DNA of 63,787 bases from an uncultured Acetatifactor sp. (GCA_934436245.1 CAKSAM010000013.1:1-63787), one strand, 5' to 3'. Positions 34,445-43,837 are shown, counted from the first letter of the stretch. Program-made: numbers and translations. Notes: generated by a model from the letters alone, not told the origin.

Positions 34445-35560
34445 ATGAAATACGATTATCTGATCGTCGGTTCCGGTTTATACGGAGCAGTCTTTGCAAG
34501 AGAGGCGGCTGATAGAGGGAAAAAAGTTCTGGTAATAGACAAACGGGCCAATGTTGCGGGAAATATTTATACCGAAACGGTGGAAGGGATTCATGTCCAC
34601 AAATATGGAGCACATATTTTTCATACAAATGATACAAAGGTATGGAAGTATATTACGAGATTTGCAGAGTTTAACCGCTTTACGAATTCACCGGTAGCCA
34701 ATTACCACGGAGAGCTTTACTCACTCCCTTTTAATATGTATACTTTTAATAAAATGTGGGGAGTGGTAACGCCCACAGAAGCAGCTGAAAAGATTGAACA
34801 ACAGCGGAAAGAAGCCGGAATTACAGAACCGGAAAATCTGGAGGAGCAGGCCATCTCTCTGGTAGGAAAAGATATTTTTGAAAAGCTGGTGAAAGGTTAT
34901 ACCGAGAAGCAGTGGGGACGTGACTGTAAAGAGCTTCCGGCCTTTATCATCAAACGTCTGCCGGTGCGTCTGACCTTTGACAACAACTATTTTAATGCGT
35001 TGTATCAGGGGATTCCCATCGGCGGTTATACAAAGCTGGTGGAACATCTGCTGGAAGGGATTGAAGTACGCCTTAATACCGATTACCTGGAGCAGAAGGA
35101 AGAACTGGACAGGCTGGCGGATACTATCGTTTATACCGGTCCGATCGATGCTTATTTTAATTATTCTCTTGGGGCACTGGAATATCGTTCTGTGCGATTT
35201 GAGACAGAGGTGCTGGATATCCCGAATTTCCAGGGAAATGCAGCGGTAAATTATACAGATCGTGAGACTCCATGGACCCGGATCATAGAACATAAGTGGT
35301 TTGAATTCGGCAAAGATGAAAAGGGACAGGATCTGCCGAAAACTGTGATCAGCAGAGAGTATAGTTCGGAATGGAAGCCCGGTGATGAGCCTTATTATCC
35401 GGTGAATGATGAAAAGAACGGGGCTCTGTATGCAGAGTACAAGAAACTGGCTGATACACAGGAAAATGTGATTTTCGGCGGAAGACTTGCAGAATACCGC
35501 TATTATGATATGGATGCAGTCATTGCATCTGCATTGAAAAAAAGTGAAGAAGTTTTGTAG
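34445..35560 (+). CDS. glf: UDP-galactopyranose mutase
   Basis: The protein has 371 residues. The FAD-binding Rossmann motif is VGSGLYGAVFAREAADRGKK at the N terminus. VHKYGAHIFHTND, FNMYTFNKMWGV and YTEKQWGRDCKELP are Glf signatures. It converts UDP-galactopyranose to UDP-galactofuranose, a precursor of surface glycans. Start 34445 matches the family N terminus; an ATG at 34403 is in frame. No other glycan gene is next to it. Confidence 0.95.
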   Translation: MKYDYLIVGSGLYGAVFAREAADRGKKVLVIDKRANVAGNIYTETVEGIHVHKYGAHIFHTNDTKVWKYITRFAEFNRFTNSPVANYHGELYSLPFNMYTFNKMWGVVTPTEAAEKIEQQRKEAGITEPENLEEQAISLVGKDIFEKLVKGYTEKQWGRDCKELPAFIIKRLPVRLTFDNNYFNALYQGIPIGGYTKLVEHLLEGIEVRLNTDYLEQKEELDRLADTIVYTGPIDAYFNYSLGALEYRSVRFETEVLDIPNFQGNAAVNYTDRETPWTRIIEHKWFEFGKDEKGQDLPKTVISREYSSEWKPGDEPYYPVNDEKNGALYAEYKKLADTQENVIFGGRLAEYRYYDMDAVIASALKKSEEVL

Positions 35561-35590
35561 AGTTACATGTAGTAATAGATACGTGCATAA

Positions 35591-35623
35591 AAAATGCAAC
35601 GGCAGAAATGTCGTTGCATTTTT
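35591..35623. terminator. Bidirectional terminator between glf and the PAP2 gene
   Basis: AATGCAACG and CGTTGCATT (35593-35601 and 35612-35620) form a 9-bp stem, with A-rich and T-rich flanks that could serve both convergent genes. Confidence 0.85.
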
Positions 35624-35644
35624 ATGTCTCAAACAGAGATATTA

Positions 35645-36328
35645 TCAGCCAATCTGAGGCTTCGCTTTTTTCTTGTTGCGAAGCTCCCGCATAGCCAGCA
35701 GCAGATCATAACGATATACCAGTGTGTACATCACAGCTGCCATAACAAAAGCGGTGAGCACATCAAATACGGAATGCTGTTTGATGAACATGGTTGCCAT
35801 GATGATAGAAGAAGCCAGGAGCAGAGATCCAATCCGGATTCCATTTTTCTTCTCAAAGCATTTACTGCGGATAATGGCAAAATGTGCACCCAGAGAATTA
35901 TATACATGAATGCTGGGCCACAGATTAGTCGGGGTATCCGTTTTGTACAGCGCAGCTACCATGTGAGTAAAAATGTTGTCTCTCGGCATTACTGTGGGAC
36001 GAAGATGCTGTCCGTTTGGCCACAGTGTGGATATGATCAGAAAAATCGTCATGCCTGTGAAAAGAAAAATACAGGTGCGGTAGTAATCCTCTTTGTTCTT
36101 AAAGAAAAAGTAGATAACAACAGCGGCCACATAAGCAAACCATAAAAAGTAGGGAATGACAAATACCTCACAAAAAGGAATATAGTCATCGGCTGCCATA
36201 TGTATGATACGGTAATGTCCCATAGTGTTTTTTTCCAGCCAGGCAAACCAGGTTATGTAAATGATGCCATATATAATAAGAGGAATGGCATGTTTATATT
36301 TCAAATAGAAAGTTTTAAATTTTTCCAT
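35645..36328 (-). CDS. PAP2-superfamily membrane phosphatase
   Basis: The protein has 227 residues with about five to six membrane helices. The lipid-phosphatase signatures are LWPSIHVYNSLG (motif 2, PSIH in place of PSGH) and FIKQHSVFDVLTAF (motif 3 with His and Asp). It is likely a lipid phosphatase or an inositol-phosphoceramide/phosphatidylinositol-phosphate-like transferase relative. It is on the same strand as the lipid kinase at 36451, which lies upstream of it; a link in phospholipid turnover is plausible. Confidence 0.82.
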   Translation of the reverse strand: MEKFKTFYLKYKHAIPLIIYGIIYITWFAWLEKNTMGHYRIIHMAADDYIPFCEVFVIPYFLWFAYVAAVVIYFFFKNKEDYYRTCIFLFTGMTIFLIISTLWPNGQHLRPTVMPRDNIFTHMVAALYKTDTPTNLWPSIHVYNSLGAHFAIIRSKCFEKKNGIRIGSLLLASSIIMATMFIKQHSVFDVLTAFVMAAVMYTLVYRYDLLLAMRELRNKKKAKPQIG

Positions 36329-36450
36329 AAAAACCTCATTTCTCTACAAAATCTGTGCTTCAAAATCAATTTTAGTATAGCCGTCACAAGAAAAAAATCA
36401 AGGTTTTTTTGGAAAGCTTAAGCAATCTTAAGAAAATCTTCAGGGTTCGT

Positions 36451-37410
36451 TTAAGGCGTGATCATGCGGATGGCAGCAGGGAGACATTCCACCCGGAAAC
36501 CGTGGCTTCTTCTGGTAACTTCGCCGTCTGTGTGCACCCACAGGGGAGCAGAAGCTGAAATGGACATTTCGGTTGCAGTATAGGCATCGATTCCTTTGAC
36601 AAAATAATGCTTTCCGAAAAAGGCGGTAGGGAGCGCTAAAAGGACAAGTCCCTTGGAAATATTACCGACTGCACATAGATCCAGCACACCATCACTGTCT
36701 ACTGCCGGTGGACAGAACATAAAGCCGCCACCCTCATAGCGGTGACTCATGCAGGTCACGAACAGAAAACGTGGGAGCTTTATGGATTCCGTTGTGCCGT
36801 GGACCTTGTCTTCCATGGTCAGCGTACAGGAGACCTTCTGTGCTGTGATCAGTTGTTTCAGGGCAATTCCAAGATAGGTTAATTTTCCAAGACCGATCCG
36901 GTTCATAGTATCTTTGATATGAGAATTCATGGCTTCCGCACAGACAGCAGCATCAAAACCGATACCGCAGCTGACGGCAAAAAGCCTTGATTCTTCAGGT
37001 TGATCTTCATCCAGATAAGTAAGTCTGCCCAAATCTATAGTCCGCGGAGTTGTATTTTCAAGAATCAGTTTCAGTGCCTGCTTTGGATCCTTGGAAATCC
37101 CCAGATCTCTGGCCAGATCATTGCTGGAGCCGGTGGGAATGTAGCCGAGAATGACTTTGGACGGATCTGCGATGCCCTGAAGAGCCTCGTTTACCGTGCC
37201 GTCGCCTCCCAGAACGATGAGCTTTAAGTCAGGCTCTGCAGCATGCTCTGCGGTGATCTGTGCGGCCAGCTGCCTGACTTCTCCGGCTTTTTTGGAAAAG
37301 TAGGAATGATATTCCGTATTGCCTGCTTTCAGAGCCGGCTCCACCTGCCCGGACCAGATTTTCGCCCCTCTGCCGGAACGGGAGGCGGGATTGATAATAA
37401 TATGGTACAT
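36451..37410 (-). CDS. Diacylglycerol/lipid kinase (YegS/BmrU/DgkB family)
   Basis: The protein has 319 residues. The nucleotide-binding motif is VLGGDGTVNEALQGI and the next is YIPTGSSNDLARDLGISKD. HIIINPASRSGRGAKIW begins the family domain. It phosphorylates diacylglycerol or a related lipid with ATP, recycling diacylglycerol to phosphatidic acid. It is upstream of the PAP2 gene on the same strand, with 122 bases between. Confidence 0.92.
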   Translation of the reverse strand: MYHIIINPASRSGRGAKIWSGQVEPALKAGNTEYHSYFSKKAGEVRQLAAQITAEHAAEPDLKLIVLGGDGTVNEALQGIADPSKVILGYIPTGSSNDLARDLGISKDPKQALKLILENTTPRTIDLGRLTYLDEDQPEESRLFAVSCGIGFDAAVCAEAMNSHIKDTMNRIGLGKLTYLGIALKQLITAQKVSCTLTMEDKVHGTTESIKLPRFLFVTCMSHRYEGGGFMFCPPAVDSDGVLDLCAVGNISKGLVLLALPTAFFGKHYFVKGIDAYTATEMSISASAPLWVHTDGEVTRRSHGFRVECLPAAIRMITP

Positions 37411-37437
37411 GAGTGATCCTCATCTTTCGTAAGGTTG

Positions 37438-37589
37438 TAACTATTCAGAGCCGGGAAAATTTGCACAAATTTGCGAATCATGCTTGCATGAATGAGCATA
37501 TTTGTGCAAATTTTATTGGCGAAGTAGCCTCAATGAGCAAAAAATAAGCATCGCAGATGCGATTTTGCGAATGAGGCTCTGAATAGTTA
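37438..37589. repeat. 152-bp inverted-repeat element (MITE-like), family 1
   Basis: Perfect 15-bp terminal inverted repeats TAACTATTCAGAGCC (37438-37452) and GGCTCTGAATAGTTA (37575-37589) enclose a perfect 15-bp internal pair, AAAATTTGCACAAAT (37456-37470) and ATTTGTGCAAATTTT (37500-37514). The interior has no coding frame. It fills the gap between the lipid kinase and glyA, whose promoter follows (TTGCAA 37649, TATACT 37671, spacer 16). Confidence 0.82.
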
Positions 37590-37729
37590 TATTAAAATTT
37601 ATTTTAACACACCAGGGGGCTTCTGCCAACATAGTTCATTTTTCATCTTTGCAATTAAAAAGTTCTATGCTATACTTAGTCCTAAGTTTTATTACATTAA
37701 CGTGGTAGTGACATAAGGAGGAATGGTGC

Positions 37730-38968
37730 ATGTATTCATTGGACGAAGTGAAAAAAGTAGATCCCGAGGTGGCACAGGCTATCATTGATGAGGAAAATCG
37801 TCAGAACAGCCATATTGAGCTGATCGCATCTGAAAACTGGGTAAGTAAGGCAGTTATGGCAGCTATGGGAAGTCCCCTGACCAATAAATATGCGGAAGGT
37901 TATCCCGGTAAGAGATATTACGGTGGCTGTGAATGTGTGGATGTGATCGAAAATCTGGCAATCGAGCGTGCCAAGAAGCTGTTTGGCTGTGATTATGCCA
38001 ATGTACAGCCTCATTCCGGTGCACAGGCCAACATGGCAGTGCAGTTTGCGGTGCTTAAGCCAGGAGACACCATTATGGGCATGAATCTGGATCACGGCGG
38101 ACATCTGACCCACGGTTCACCCGTGAATATGTCCGGTAAATATTTCCATGTAGTGCCTTACGGTGTGGATGACAACGGTTTCCTGGATTATGACAGAATG
38201 AGAGAACTGGCTCTGGAGTGTAGACCCAAGATGATCATTGCCGGTGCGTCTGCCTATGCAAGAACCATTGATTTCAAGAAGTTCCGTGAGGTAGCGGATG
38301 AAGTCGGCGCGGTATTAATGGTAGATATGGCACATATCGCAGGCCTTGTGGCAGCAGGCCTTCATCCCAGTCCCATTCCCTATGCAGATGTGGTAACTAC
38401 TACCACACATAAGACACTGCGCGGACCCAGAGGCGGTATGATCCTCTGCAATAAGGAAGCCAACGAGAAATTCAACTTTAACAAGGCAATCTTCCCCGGC
38501 ATTCAGGGCGGTCCTCTGATGCATGTCATCGCAGCCAAGGCAGTCTGCTTCGAAGAAGCACTGAGCGATGATTTCAAGGTATATCAGCAGAATATCGTGG
38601 ACAATGCCCAGGCACTGTGTAAGGGACTCATAAGCCGCAATATCAAGATTGTTTCCGGAGGTACTGACAACCATCTGATGCTGGTAGACCTGACTCCTTA
38701 CGGACTTACCGGTAAGGCAGTGGAGAAACTTCTGGATGCAGCCCATATTACAGCCAATAAGAACACGATTCCCAACGATCCCCAGTCTCCGTTCGTGACC
38801 AGCGGTATCCGCCTGGGAACCCCTGCGGTTACTTCCAGAGGTCTGAACACCGATGATATGGATCAGGTGGCAGAGGCCATTGCCATGGTCATCAAGGGGG
38901 GCGAGGAACAGGTTCCTGCAGCCAGAGCCATCATTCAGAAATTAACAGACAAATATCCTCTGATCTAA
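37730..38968 (+). CDS. glyA: Serine hydroxymethyltransferase
   Basis: The protein has 412 residues. It interconverts serine and glycine with tetrahydrofolate. The PLP-lysine is in [19 protein letters not shown] (Lys about 229). [20 protein letters not shown] and [15 protein letters not shown] are classic. AAGGAGGAA precedes the ATG. Terminator at 38981. Confidence 0.97.
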   Translation: MYSLDEVKKVDPEVAQAIIDEENRQNSHIELIASENWVSKAVMAAMGSPLTNKYAEGYPGKRYYGGCECVDVIENLAIERAKKLFGCDYANVQPHSGAQANMAVQFAVLKPGDTIMGMNLDHGGHLTHGSPVNMSGKYFHVVPYGVDDNGFLDYDRMRELALECRPKMIIAGASAYARTIDFKKFREVADEVGAVLMVDMAHIAGLVAAGLHPSPIPYADVVTTTTHKTLRGPRGGMILCNKEANEKFNFNKAIFPGIQGGPLMHVIAAKAVCFEEALSDDFKVYQQNIVDNAQALCKGLISRNIKIVSGGTDNHLMLVDLTPYGLTGKAVEKLLDAAHITANKNTIPNDPQSPFVTSGIRLGTPAVTSRGLNTDDMDQVAEAIAMVIKGGEEQVPAARAIIQKLTDKYPLI

Positions 38969-38980
38969 GGACAGCGGATG

Positions 38981-39006
38981 AGAAAAGAGCCTTCTGGCTC
39001 TTTTCT
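38981..39006 (+). terminator. Terminator after glyA
   Basis: AGAAAAGAGCC, loop TTCT, GGCTCTTTTCT: a perfect 11-bp stem with T-rich 3' arm. Confidence 0.85.
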
Positions 39007-39086
39007 TATGCCTAAAATCACTTGAAACCGCCTGAAAATGCCCGATATGTGTGTCGGTGACACTCAAAAAAGATAAAAATAGGGGG

Positions 39087-39115
39087 TTGTCTTTCCTGCG
39101 TTACTGTGCTAGAAT
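39087..39115 (+). promoter_or_regulatory. Promoter of pheB-hom
   Basis: TTGTCT (39087-39092) and TAGAAT (39110-39115) are 17 bases apart, 61 bases before the ATG at 39176. Confidence 0.6.
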
Positions 39116-39175
39116 ATCCCTCGGTGAAAAACATGTGTCCGCACTACAGAAACGAACCAGGAGAAAGGACAAAAT

Positions 39176-39619
39176 ATGGGAGAAACGACCAGGTATTTTG
39201 TGGTGAAGCAGAAGGCTATCCCTGAAGTACTGTTAAAGGTAGTGGAAGCAAAGCGGCTTCTTGAGTCAGAAAAGGTTCTGACGATACAGGAAGCGGTTGA
39301 TGCGGTGGGCATCAGCCGCAGTTCTTTTTATAAGTATAAAGATGATATTTTCCCATTTCATGACAATTCCCAGGGGACGACGATCACACTTACTTTTCAG
39401 ATGGATGACGAGCCGGGGATTCTATCGGACGTACTGAAAATTATTGCCGAGTATCGGGCAAATATCCTGACAATTCATCAGAGTATTCCCATCAACGGGA
39501 TTGCTTCCCTGACGCTGAGTATTCAGGTGCTGCAGACAACGGGTGATATTTCCCGGATGATTGAACAGCTGGAAAGCCAGCCCAGTGTACATCACGTAAA
39601 GATTCTGGCAAAAGAATAA
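39176..39619 (+). CDS. pheB: ACT domain-containing protein PheB (UPF0735)
   Basis: The protein has 147 residues. A short N-terminal helix-turn-helix-like part (VLTIQEAVDAVGISRSSFYK) precedes an ACT domain (FQMDDEPGILSDVLKIIAEY), the amino-acid sensor fold. Its place directly before homoserine dehydrogenase, 36 bases apart, is typical in clostridia and suggests control of the aspartate-threonine pathway. Exact ligand unknown. Confidence 0.88.
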   Translation: MGETTRYFVVKQKAIPEVLLKVVEAKRLLESEKVLTIQEAVDAVGISRSSFYKYKDDIFPFHDNSQGTTITLTFQMDDEPGILSDVLKIIAEYRANILTIHQSIPINGIASLTLSIQVLQTTGDISRMIEQLESQPSVHHVKILAKE

Positions 39620-39655
39620 AAATACGCAGAAAGTTTCTGCCTGATGGAGGAGATT

Positions 39656-40867
39656 ATGATCAATGTTGCAGTATTAGGCTATGGCACGGTAGGAAGTGGT
39701 GTAGTGGAAGTTATTGAGAAAAACAAGGACATGGTGAACAAAAAGTCCGCACAGGAGCTGGAGGTAAAATATATTCTGGATCTGAGAGACTTTCCCGGAG
39801 ATCCTTATGAAGAGAAAATAATTCATGATTTTAATACGATTCTTAAAGATGACAGCGTGACGATCATCTGTGAGACCATGGGTGGTGTCGGAGCGGCATA
39901 CCAGTTTACGAAGCAGGCGCTGGAGCTTGGAAAGAGTGTCTGCACTTCCAATAAGGAACTGGTAGCAAAGCATGGTCCTGAACTTTTGCAGATTGCAAGG
40001 GAGCATAACTGCAATTATCTGTTCGAGGCCAGTGTGGGCGGCGGTATTCCCATTATCCGTCCGTTGAATTATTCGCTGACAGCTGAGAAAATCGAGGCGA
40101 TCAACGGTATTCTCAATGGAACTACGAATTATATCTTAAGCAAAATGGAAAAAGAGGGTGCGGATTTCACAACAGTGTTGAAAGAAGCACAGGACAAGGG
40201 ATATGCGGAGCGCAATCCGGAAGCGGATGTGGAAGGACATGATGCCTGCCGCAAAATTGCGATTCTGTCATCTCTGATGTTTGGGAAGAACGTAGATTCC
40301 GAGAAGATTCCTACCGAGGGAATTACCGGGATCACGGCAGCTGACTTTGTCTATGCAAATGCCACGGACAATACGATCAAATTGTTGGGCAGGAGCAGGG
40401 CAATCGATGATGATACAGCGGAAGTCATGGTGGCTCCGTTCTTCCTGCCGAAAGAGCATCCGCTGGCTATGGTGGACGGAGTGTTTAACGCAGTGTTTGT
40501 TACAGGTAATATGCTGGGAGATTCCATGTATTACGGAAGAGGAGCGGGCAAACTTCCTACAGCCAGTGCAGTGGTATCAGATGTGATCGACTGCGCAAGA
40601 CATCAGGGCAAAGTGATCATGTGCTTCTGGGACAAGGGAGATGTAAAGCTGGCTGATGTGGGTGAGACCGAGAGAAGCTTTTTCATAAGAGCAAAGGCAG
40701 GAGCAGAGACAGCGGTGGAGAAAATCTTCCCCGGCGGACATATGATAAAACTGGAAGACAGAAAAGAAGACTTCGGATATTTTACATCTGTCATGAAAGA
40801 AAAAGATTTTATGACGAAATATGAAGCACTGGGAGATCAGATGCTCAGTAAAATCCGCTGCGTATAA
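39656..40867 (+). CDS. hom: Homoserine dehydrogenase
   Basis: The protein has 403 residues. It reduces aspartate semialdehyde to homoserine. The NAD(P)-binding motif VAVLGYGTVGSGVVEVIE starts the chain. The catalytic domain shows INGILNGTTNYILSKME and AERNPEADVEGHDACRK. The C-terminal part (about 320-403) is a shortened ACT-like region. GGAGGAG before 39656 sets the start. lysC follows after a 275-base gap filled by a repeat element. Confidence 0.95.
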   Translation: MINVAVLGYGTVGSGVVEVIEKNKDMVNKKSAQELEVKYILDLRDFPGDPYEEKIIHDFNTILKDDSVTIICETMGGVGAAYQFTKQALELGKSVCTSNKELVAKHGPELLQIAREHNCNYLFEASVGGGIPIIRPLNYSLTAEKIEAINGILNGTTNYILSKMEKEGADFTTVLKEAQDKGYAERNPEADVEGHDACRKIAILSSLMFGKNVDSEKIPTEGITGITAADFVYANATDNTIKLLGRSRAIDDDTAEVMVAPFFLPKEHPLAMVDGVFNAVFVTGNMLGDSMYYGRGAGKLPTASAVVSDVIDCARHQGKVIMCFWDKGDVKLADVGETERSFFIRAKAGAETAVEKIFPGGHMIKLEDRKEDFGYFTSVMKEKDFMTKYEALGDQMLSKIRCV

Positions 40868-40908
40868 TATCAAGCAGTGGATTTGTGGGTGAGGTTCTGG
40901 ATAGCTGC

Positions 40909-41122
40909 GATATCATTAAATGATGCCAGGGTCAAAAGGTCTAAGCCCATATGAGCTTGCTCATAAGTGGGTGAAAGACCTTATGACCCACCCCAATATG
41001 AGCATAAAAGTGGGATGACAATCCCACGATATGCGAATAGAGGGTAGGATTGTGGGAGTGCGTAGCACGAAGCAATCCGTAGGCATCAAAGTCGGGAGCT
41101 TTTGACCCCGATATCATTAAAT
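40909..41122. repeat. Inverted-repeat element (MITE-like), family 2, with flanking direct repeat
   Basis: GATATCATTAAAT occurs at 40909-40921 and 41110-41122. Inside it, ATGATGCCAGGGTCAAAAG (40920-40938) pairs with CTTTTGACCCCGATATCAT (41099-41117). The interior has several hairpins (for example around 40960-40990). No protein frame fits. It occupies the hom-lysC gap. GAGGTTCTGGATAG just before it resembles an end of family 1. Confidence 0.75.
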
Positions 41123-41142
41123 ATATTTGAGGAGAAAATATT

Positions 41143-42462
41143 ATGTCAAAAGTAGTAAAATTCGGTGGAAGCTCTCTGGCAAGTGCAGAGCAGTTTAAAA
41201 AGGTGGGTAATATCATCCGCACAGATAAGGAGAGGAAGTATGTAGTACCTTCCGCACCGGGAAAAAGATTTTCCAATGATACCAAGGTAACGGATATGCT
41301 GTATGCCTGCTATGATCTGGCAGATCAGGGCAAGAGCTTCAAAGCAGAGCTGGATGCCATTAAGGCGCGTTACCAGGAGATTATAGATGGTTTACAGCTG
41401 GAGCTGGATCTTAGTGAAGAGTTCAAGACCATTGAGAAGAATTTCAAGGCAAAATGCGGAAACAATTATGCAGCTTCCCGTGGCGAATATCTGAACGGTA
41501 TCATCATGGCAAATTACTTAGGCTATGATTTCATTGATGCGGCAACCGTAATTTTCTTCGATGAAAACGGTGAGTTTGACGCAGCGAAGACCAATGAGGT
41601 ACTTCGTGCCAGACTGGCAGAGAGCAAAGAAGCAGTAGTCCCTGGATTTTACGGTGCTATGCCTGACGGTACGGTGAAGACCTTTTCCAGAGGAGGATCT
41701 GACATTACCGGCTCTATCGTGGCAAAGGCAGCGAAGGCAGACGTATATGAAAACTGGACGGATGTATCCGGATTCCTGATCGCAGATCCCAGAATCATCG
41801 ATCATCCCGAGGCTATTGAGACCATCACCTATCGTGAACTTCGCGAGCTGGCCTATATGGGTGCTACCGTTCTTCATGAGGATGCGATTTTCCCGGTACG
41901 TCAGGAAGGTATCCCTATCAATATCCGCAATACCAACGCTCCTGAGGACAACGGTACCTGGATCGTGGGAAGCACCTGTCAGAAGTCCAAATACGTGATC
42001 ACCGGTATCGCCGGCAAGAAGGGCTTCTGCTCTGTCAATATTGAAAAAGATATGATGAACTCCGAGATCGGTTTCGGCAGAAAGGTACTGCAGGCGTTTG
42101 AGGAGAACGGAATCTCCTTTGAGCATGTTCCCTCCGGTATTGATACTATGACTGTATTCGTACATCAGGATGAGTTCATGCACAAGGAACAGAAGGTAGT
42201 GGCAGGCCTCCACAGACTGGCCAATCCCGATACCATTGACATCGAATCAGACCTGGCATTGATCGCCGTGGTAGGCCGGGGGATGAAATCCACCCGTGGT
42301 ACCGCAGGCAGAATCTTCTCTGCACTGGCACACAAAAATATCAATGTCAAAATGATCGATCAGGGATCCTCCGAGCTGAACATTATTATCGGTGTGGCGA
42401 ATGAAGATTTTGAGACTGCGATCAAGGCAATTTATGATATCTTTGTAATCACGAGATTATAA
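41143..42462 (+). CDS. lysC: Aspartate kinase
   Basis: The protein has 439 residues. It phosphorylates aspartate, the entry to lysine, threonine and methionine. The start KVVKFGGSSLASAEQFKK and TFSRGGSDITGSIVAKA are kinase motifs; two ACT domains follow from about residue 300 (ITGIAGKKGFCSVNIEK, then LALIAVVGRGMKST). It is of the longer aspartokinase type often found in Clostridia. GAGGAG precedes the ATG. The stop codon lies inside a small palindromic element at 42456-42500. Confidence 0.95.
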   Translation: MSKVVKFGGSSLASAEQFKKVGNIIRTDKERKYVVPSAPGKRFSNDTKVTDMLYACYDLADQGKSFKAELDAIKARYQEIIDGLQLELDLSEEFKTIEKNFKAKCGNNYAASRGEYLNGIIMANYLGYDFIDAATVIFFDENGEFDAAKTNEVLRARLAESKEAVVPGFYGAMPDGTVKTFSRGGSDITGSIVAKAAKADVYENWTDVSGFLIADPRIIDHPEAIETITYRELRELAYMGATVLHEDAIFPVRQEGIPINIRNTNAPEDNGTWIVGSTCQKSKYVITGIAGKKGFCSVNIEKDMMNSEIGFGRKVLQAFEENGISFEHVPSGIDTMTVFVHQDEFMHKEQKVVAGLHRLANPDTIDIESDLALIAVVGRGMKSTRGTAGRIFSALAHKNINVKMIDQGSSELNIIIGVANEDFETAIKAIYDIFVITRL

Positions 42463-42500
42463 TGATGGCAGGGGGCTTTTGACTCCGACATCATTATAAT
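42456..42500. repeat. 45-bp palindromic element overlapping the lysC stop, family 2
   Basis: Perfect 12-bp ends ATTATAATGATG (42456-42467) and CATCATTATAAT (42489-42500) enclose GCAGGGGGCTTTTGACTCCGA (21 bases, written here only as a position check: 42468-42488), which shares CTTTTGACnCCGA with the element at 40909-41122. The lysC TAA (42460-42462) is part of the left end. Confidence 0.78.
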
Positions 42501-42511
42501 ACAGATCATAT

Positions 42512-42544
42512 AAAAAGACAGGTTCAAAAGGAACCTGTCTTTTT
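42512..42544. terminator. Terminator after lysC
   Basis: AAAAAGACAGGTTC and GAACCTGTCTTTTT form a perfect 14-bp stem with loop AAAAG-type; it can serve both lysC and the convergent TetR gene. Confidence 0.9.
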
Positions 42545-42549
42545 ATGTT

Positions 42550-43104
42550 TTATATCTCCGGATACTGGATCATGTCCAGGATCGGAGTCCGCATTATGTA
42601 CTGATAAGCTTCGAAAATCTTCTCCGCAGGTACATCCTTGGGGGAAGAGAGCCAAAGCTTCAGGATCTCGATCAGCAATAGGGCATTATAATGTGCCAGT
42701 GACTGCGGAGTGATCAGATCACAGGGCATTTCCTTCATGGGATGTCTGGAGAGAATACAGAAAAAAGTCTCTTCGCAGTAATGGGCAAAAAATTCTCCGA
42801 AGCTGTTCTGACCTGTGATCTCAAAAAGTCTGCGGTAATATTCCTTATTTTTTTCAAAACAGATAAACATCAGTTTGATGGCTTCCTGTTCCATATCATT
42901 TTCAATTATGACTTCGACTTGGCTGCCAATGTCCCGGTCGAACAGAAACTCGATCACTTCGTATTTATCCTGAAAATAGTTATAAAAAGTAGGGCGGATC
43001 ACATGTGCTCCATCCGTGATCATTTTGATGGAAATCTTCTGAAAAGGCATGGTAAGCACAAGGGAACGAAAACTGTCTGCCAACAATTCTTTTGTCTTCA
43101 TCAC
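42550..43104 (-). CDS. TetR/AcrR-family transcriptional regulator (DhaS-like)
   Basis: The protein has 184 residues. The helix-turn-helix is ISIKMITDGAHVIRPTFYNY (about 24-43), preceded by LADSFRSLVLTMPFQK. The C-terminal domain resembles TetR proteins of the DhaS-type. Its gene has its own minus-strand promoter and no adjacent divergent partner with a clear operator, so the target is not known. Confidence 0.85.
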   Translation of the reverse strand: MMKTKELLADSFRSLVLTMPFQKISIKMITDGAHVIRPTFYNYFQDKYEVIEFLFDRDIGSQVEVIIENDMEQEAIKLMFICFEKNKEYYRRLFEITGQNSFGEFFAHYCEETFFCILSRHPMKEMPCDLITPQSLAHYNALLLIEILKLWLSSPKDVPAEKIFEAYQYIMRTPILDMIQYPEI

Positions 43105-43142
43105 AGGACTCCTTTTTCCATACAGAGAATCAAGATATAGAT

Positions 43143-43171
43143 ATTATAATCAAAAAAAGCCTGTTTCTCAA
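43143..43171 (-). promoter_or_regulatory. Promoter of the TetR gene at 42550
   Basis: On the minus strand TTGAGA (43171-43166) and TATAAT (43148-43143) are 17 bases apart. Confidence 0.65.
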
Positions 43172-43371
43172 CTCAAAACGACAATTTTTGTATCATCGGA
43201 ATAAATAACACTTTCTTTACAAAAGTTTATACTTAGTTAATTGCTTTTTGCCTTTCGGCATACCATAATGTAGGTAACCTGCAGAGCTTCAAAGAGACGA
43301 TCTTACGAAGGAGACTCTGAAAACCGGGATAATAAATCCCCTGCATGATGGTGGACGAAAGGTGGTACTTC

Positions 43372-43764
43372 ATGAAAGAGAAGTTACAGCGTTTCATGTG
43401 GGGGCGTTATGGCAACGACCGCTTCAATCAGTTTTTAATGATTGTGGCTCTGGTGTGTCTGGCGCTCTCTTTTTTTGGTCTGAGAATTTTTTATGTGCTG
43501 GCTCTGGCGTTGATGGTCTATGCCTATTACCGGATGTTTTCCCGGAATATGAGCAAAAGAAGTGCTGAGAACCAGTGGTATCTGAAGAAAGAGATGAAGG
43601 TCCGTGGGTGGATCAATGGGAAGAAAAAGGCCTTTGCCGGACGGAAAGATTATAAGATCTTTAAATGTCCTAAATGCGGTCAGAAGCTGCGGGTGCCCAG
43701 ACATAAGGGGAAGATAGCGATCCACTGCAGAAAATGCGGCGAAGAATTTATCCGCAAGACCTGA
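43372..43764 (+). CDS. Small membrane protein with C-terminal zinc ribbon
   Basis: The protein has 130 residues. Two membrane helices (about 20-65: FLMIVALVCLALSFFGLRI, then FYVLALALMVYAYYRMF) are followed by a basic linker and a zinc ribbon (CPKCGQKLRVPRHKGKIA, then CRKCGEEF). AAAGGTGG precedes the ATG. It opens a cluster with the DUF5685 and J-domain genes. Function unknown; the ribbon may bind nucleic acid or a protein. Confidence 0.8.
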   Translation: MKEKLQRFMWGRYGNDRFNQFLMIVALVCLALSFFGLRIFYVLALALMVYAYYRMFSRNMSKRSAENQWYLKKEMKVRGWINGKKKAFAGRKDYKIFKCPKCGQKLRVPRHKGKIAIHCRKCGEEFIRKT

Positions 43765-43837
43765 TGGGATGTGCTGCAGCAGGATTACAGGGAAGAGAAG
43801 CAGGAAAATAGATATATAAGGAAGGATGGTGAGCCGG

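Noticed and set aside
34721..35632. Minus-strand open frame of 303 codons
   Set aside because: Antisense to glf and low-complexity in composition; a shadow.
43200..43371. Possible riboswitch before the zinc-ribbon membrane protein gene
   Set aside because: Some pairing (AGAGAC/GTCTCT-like, GGGAT/ATCCC) is possible, but it matches no riboswitch core I know, and no ligand fits the downstream genes.
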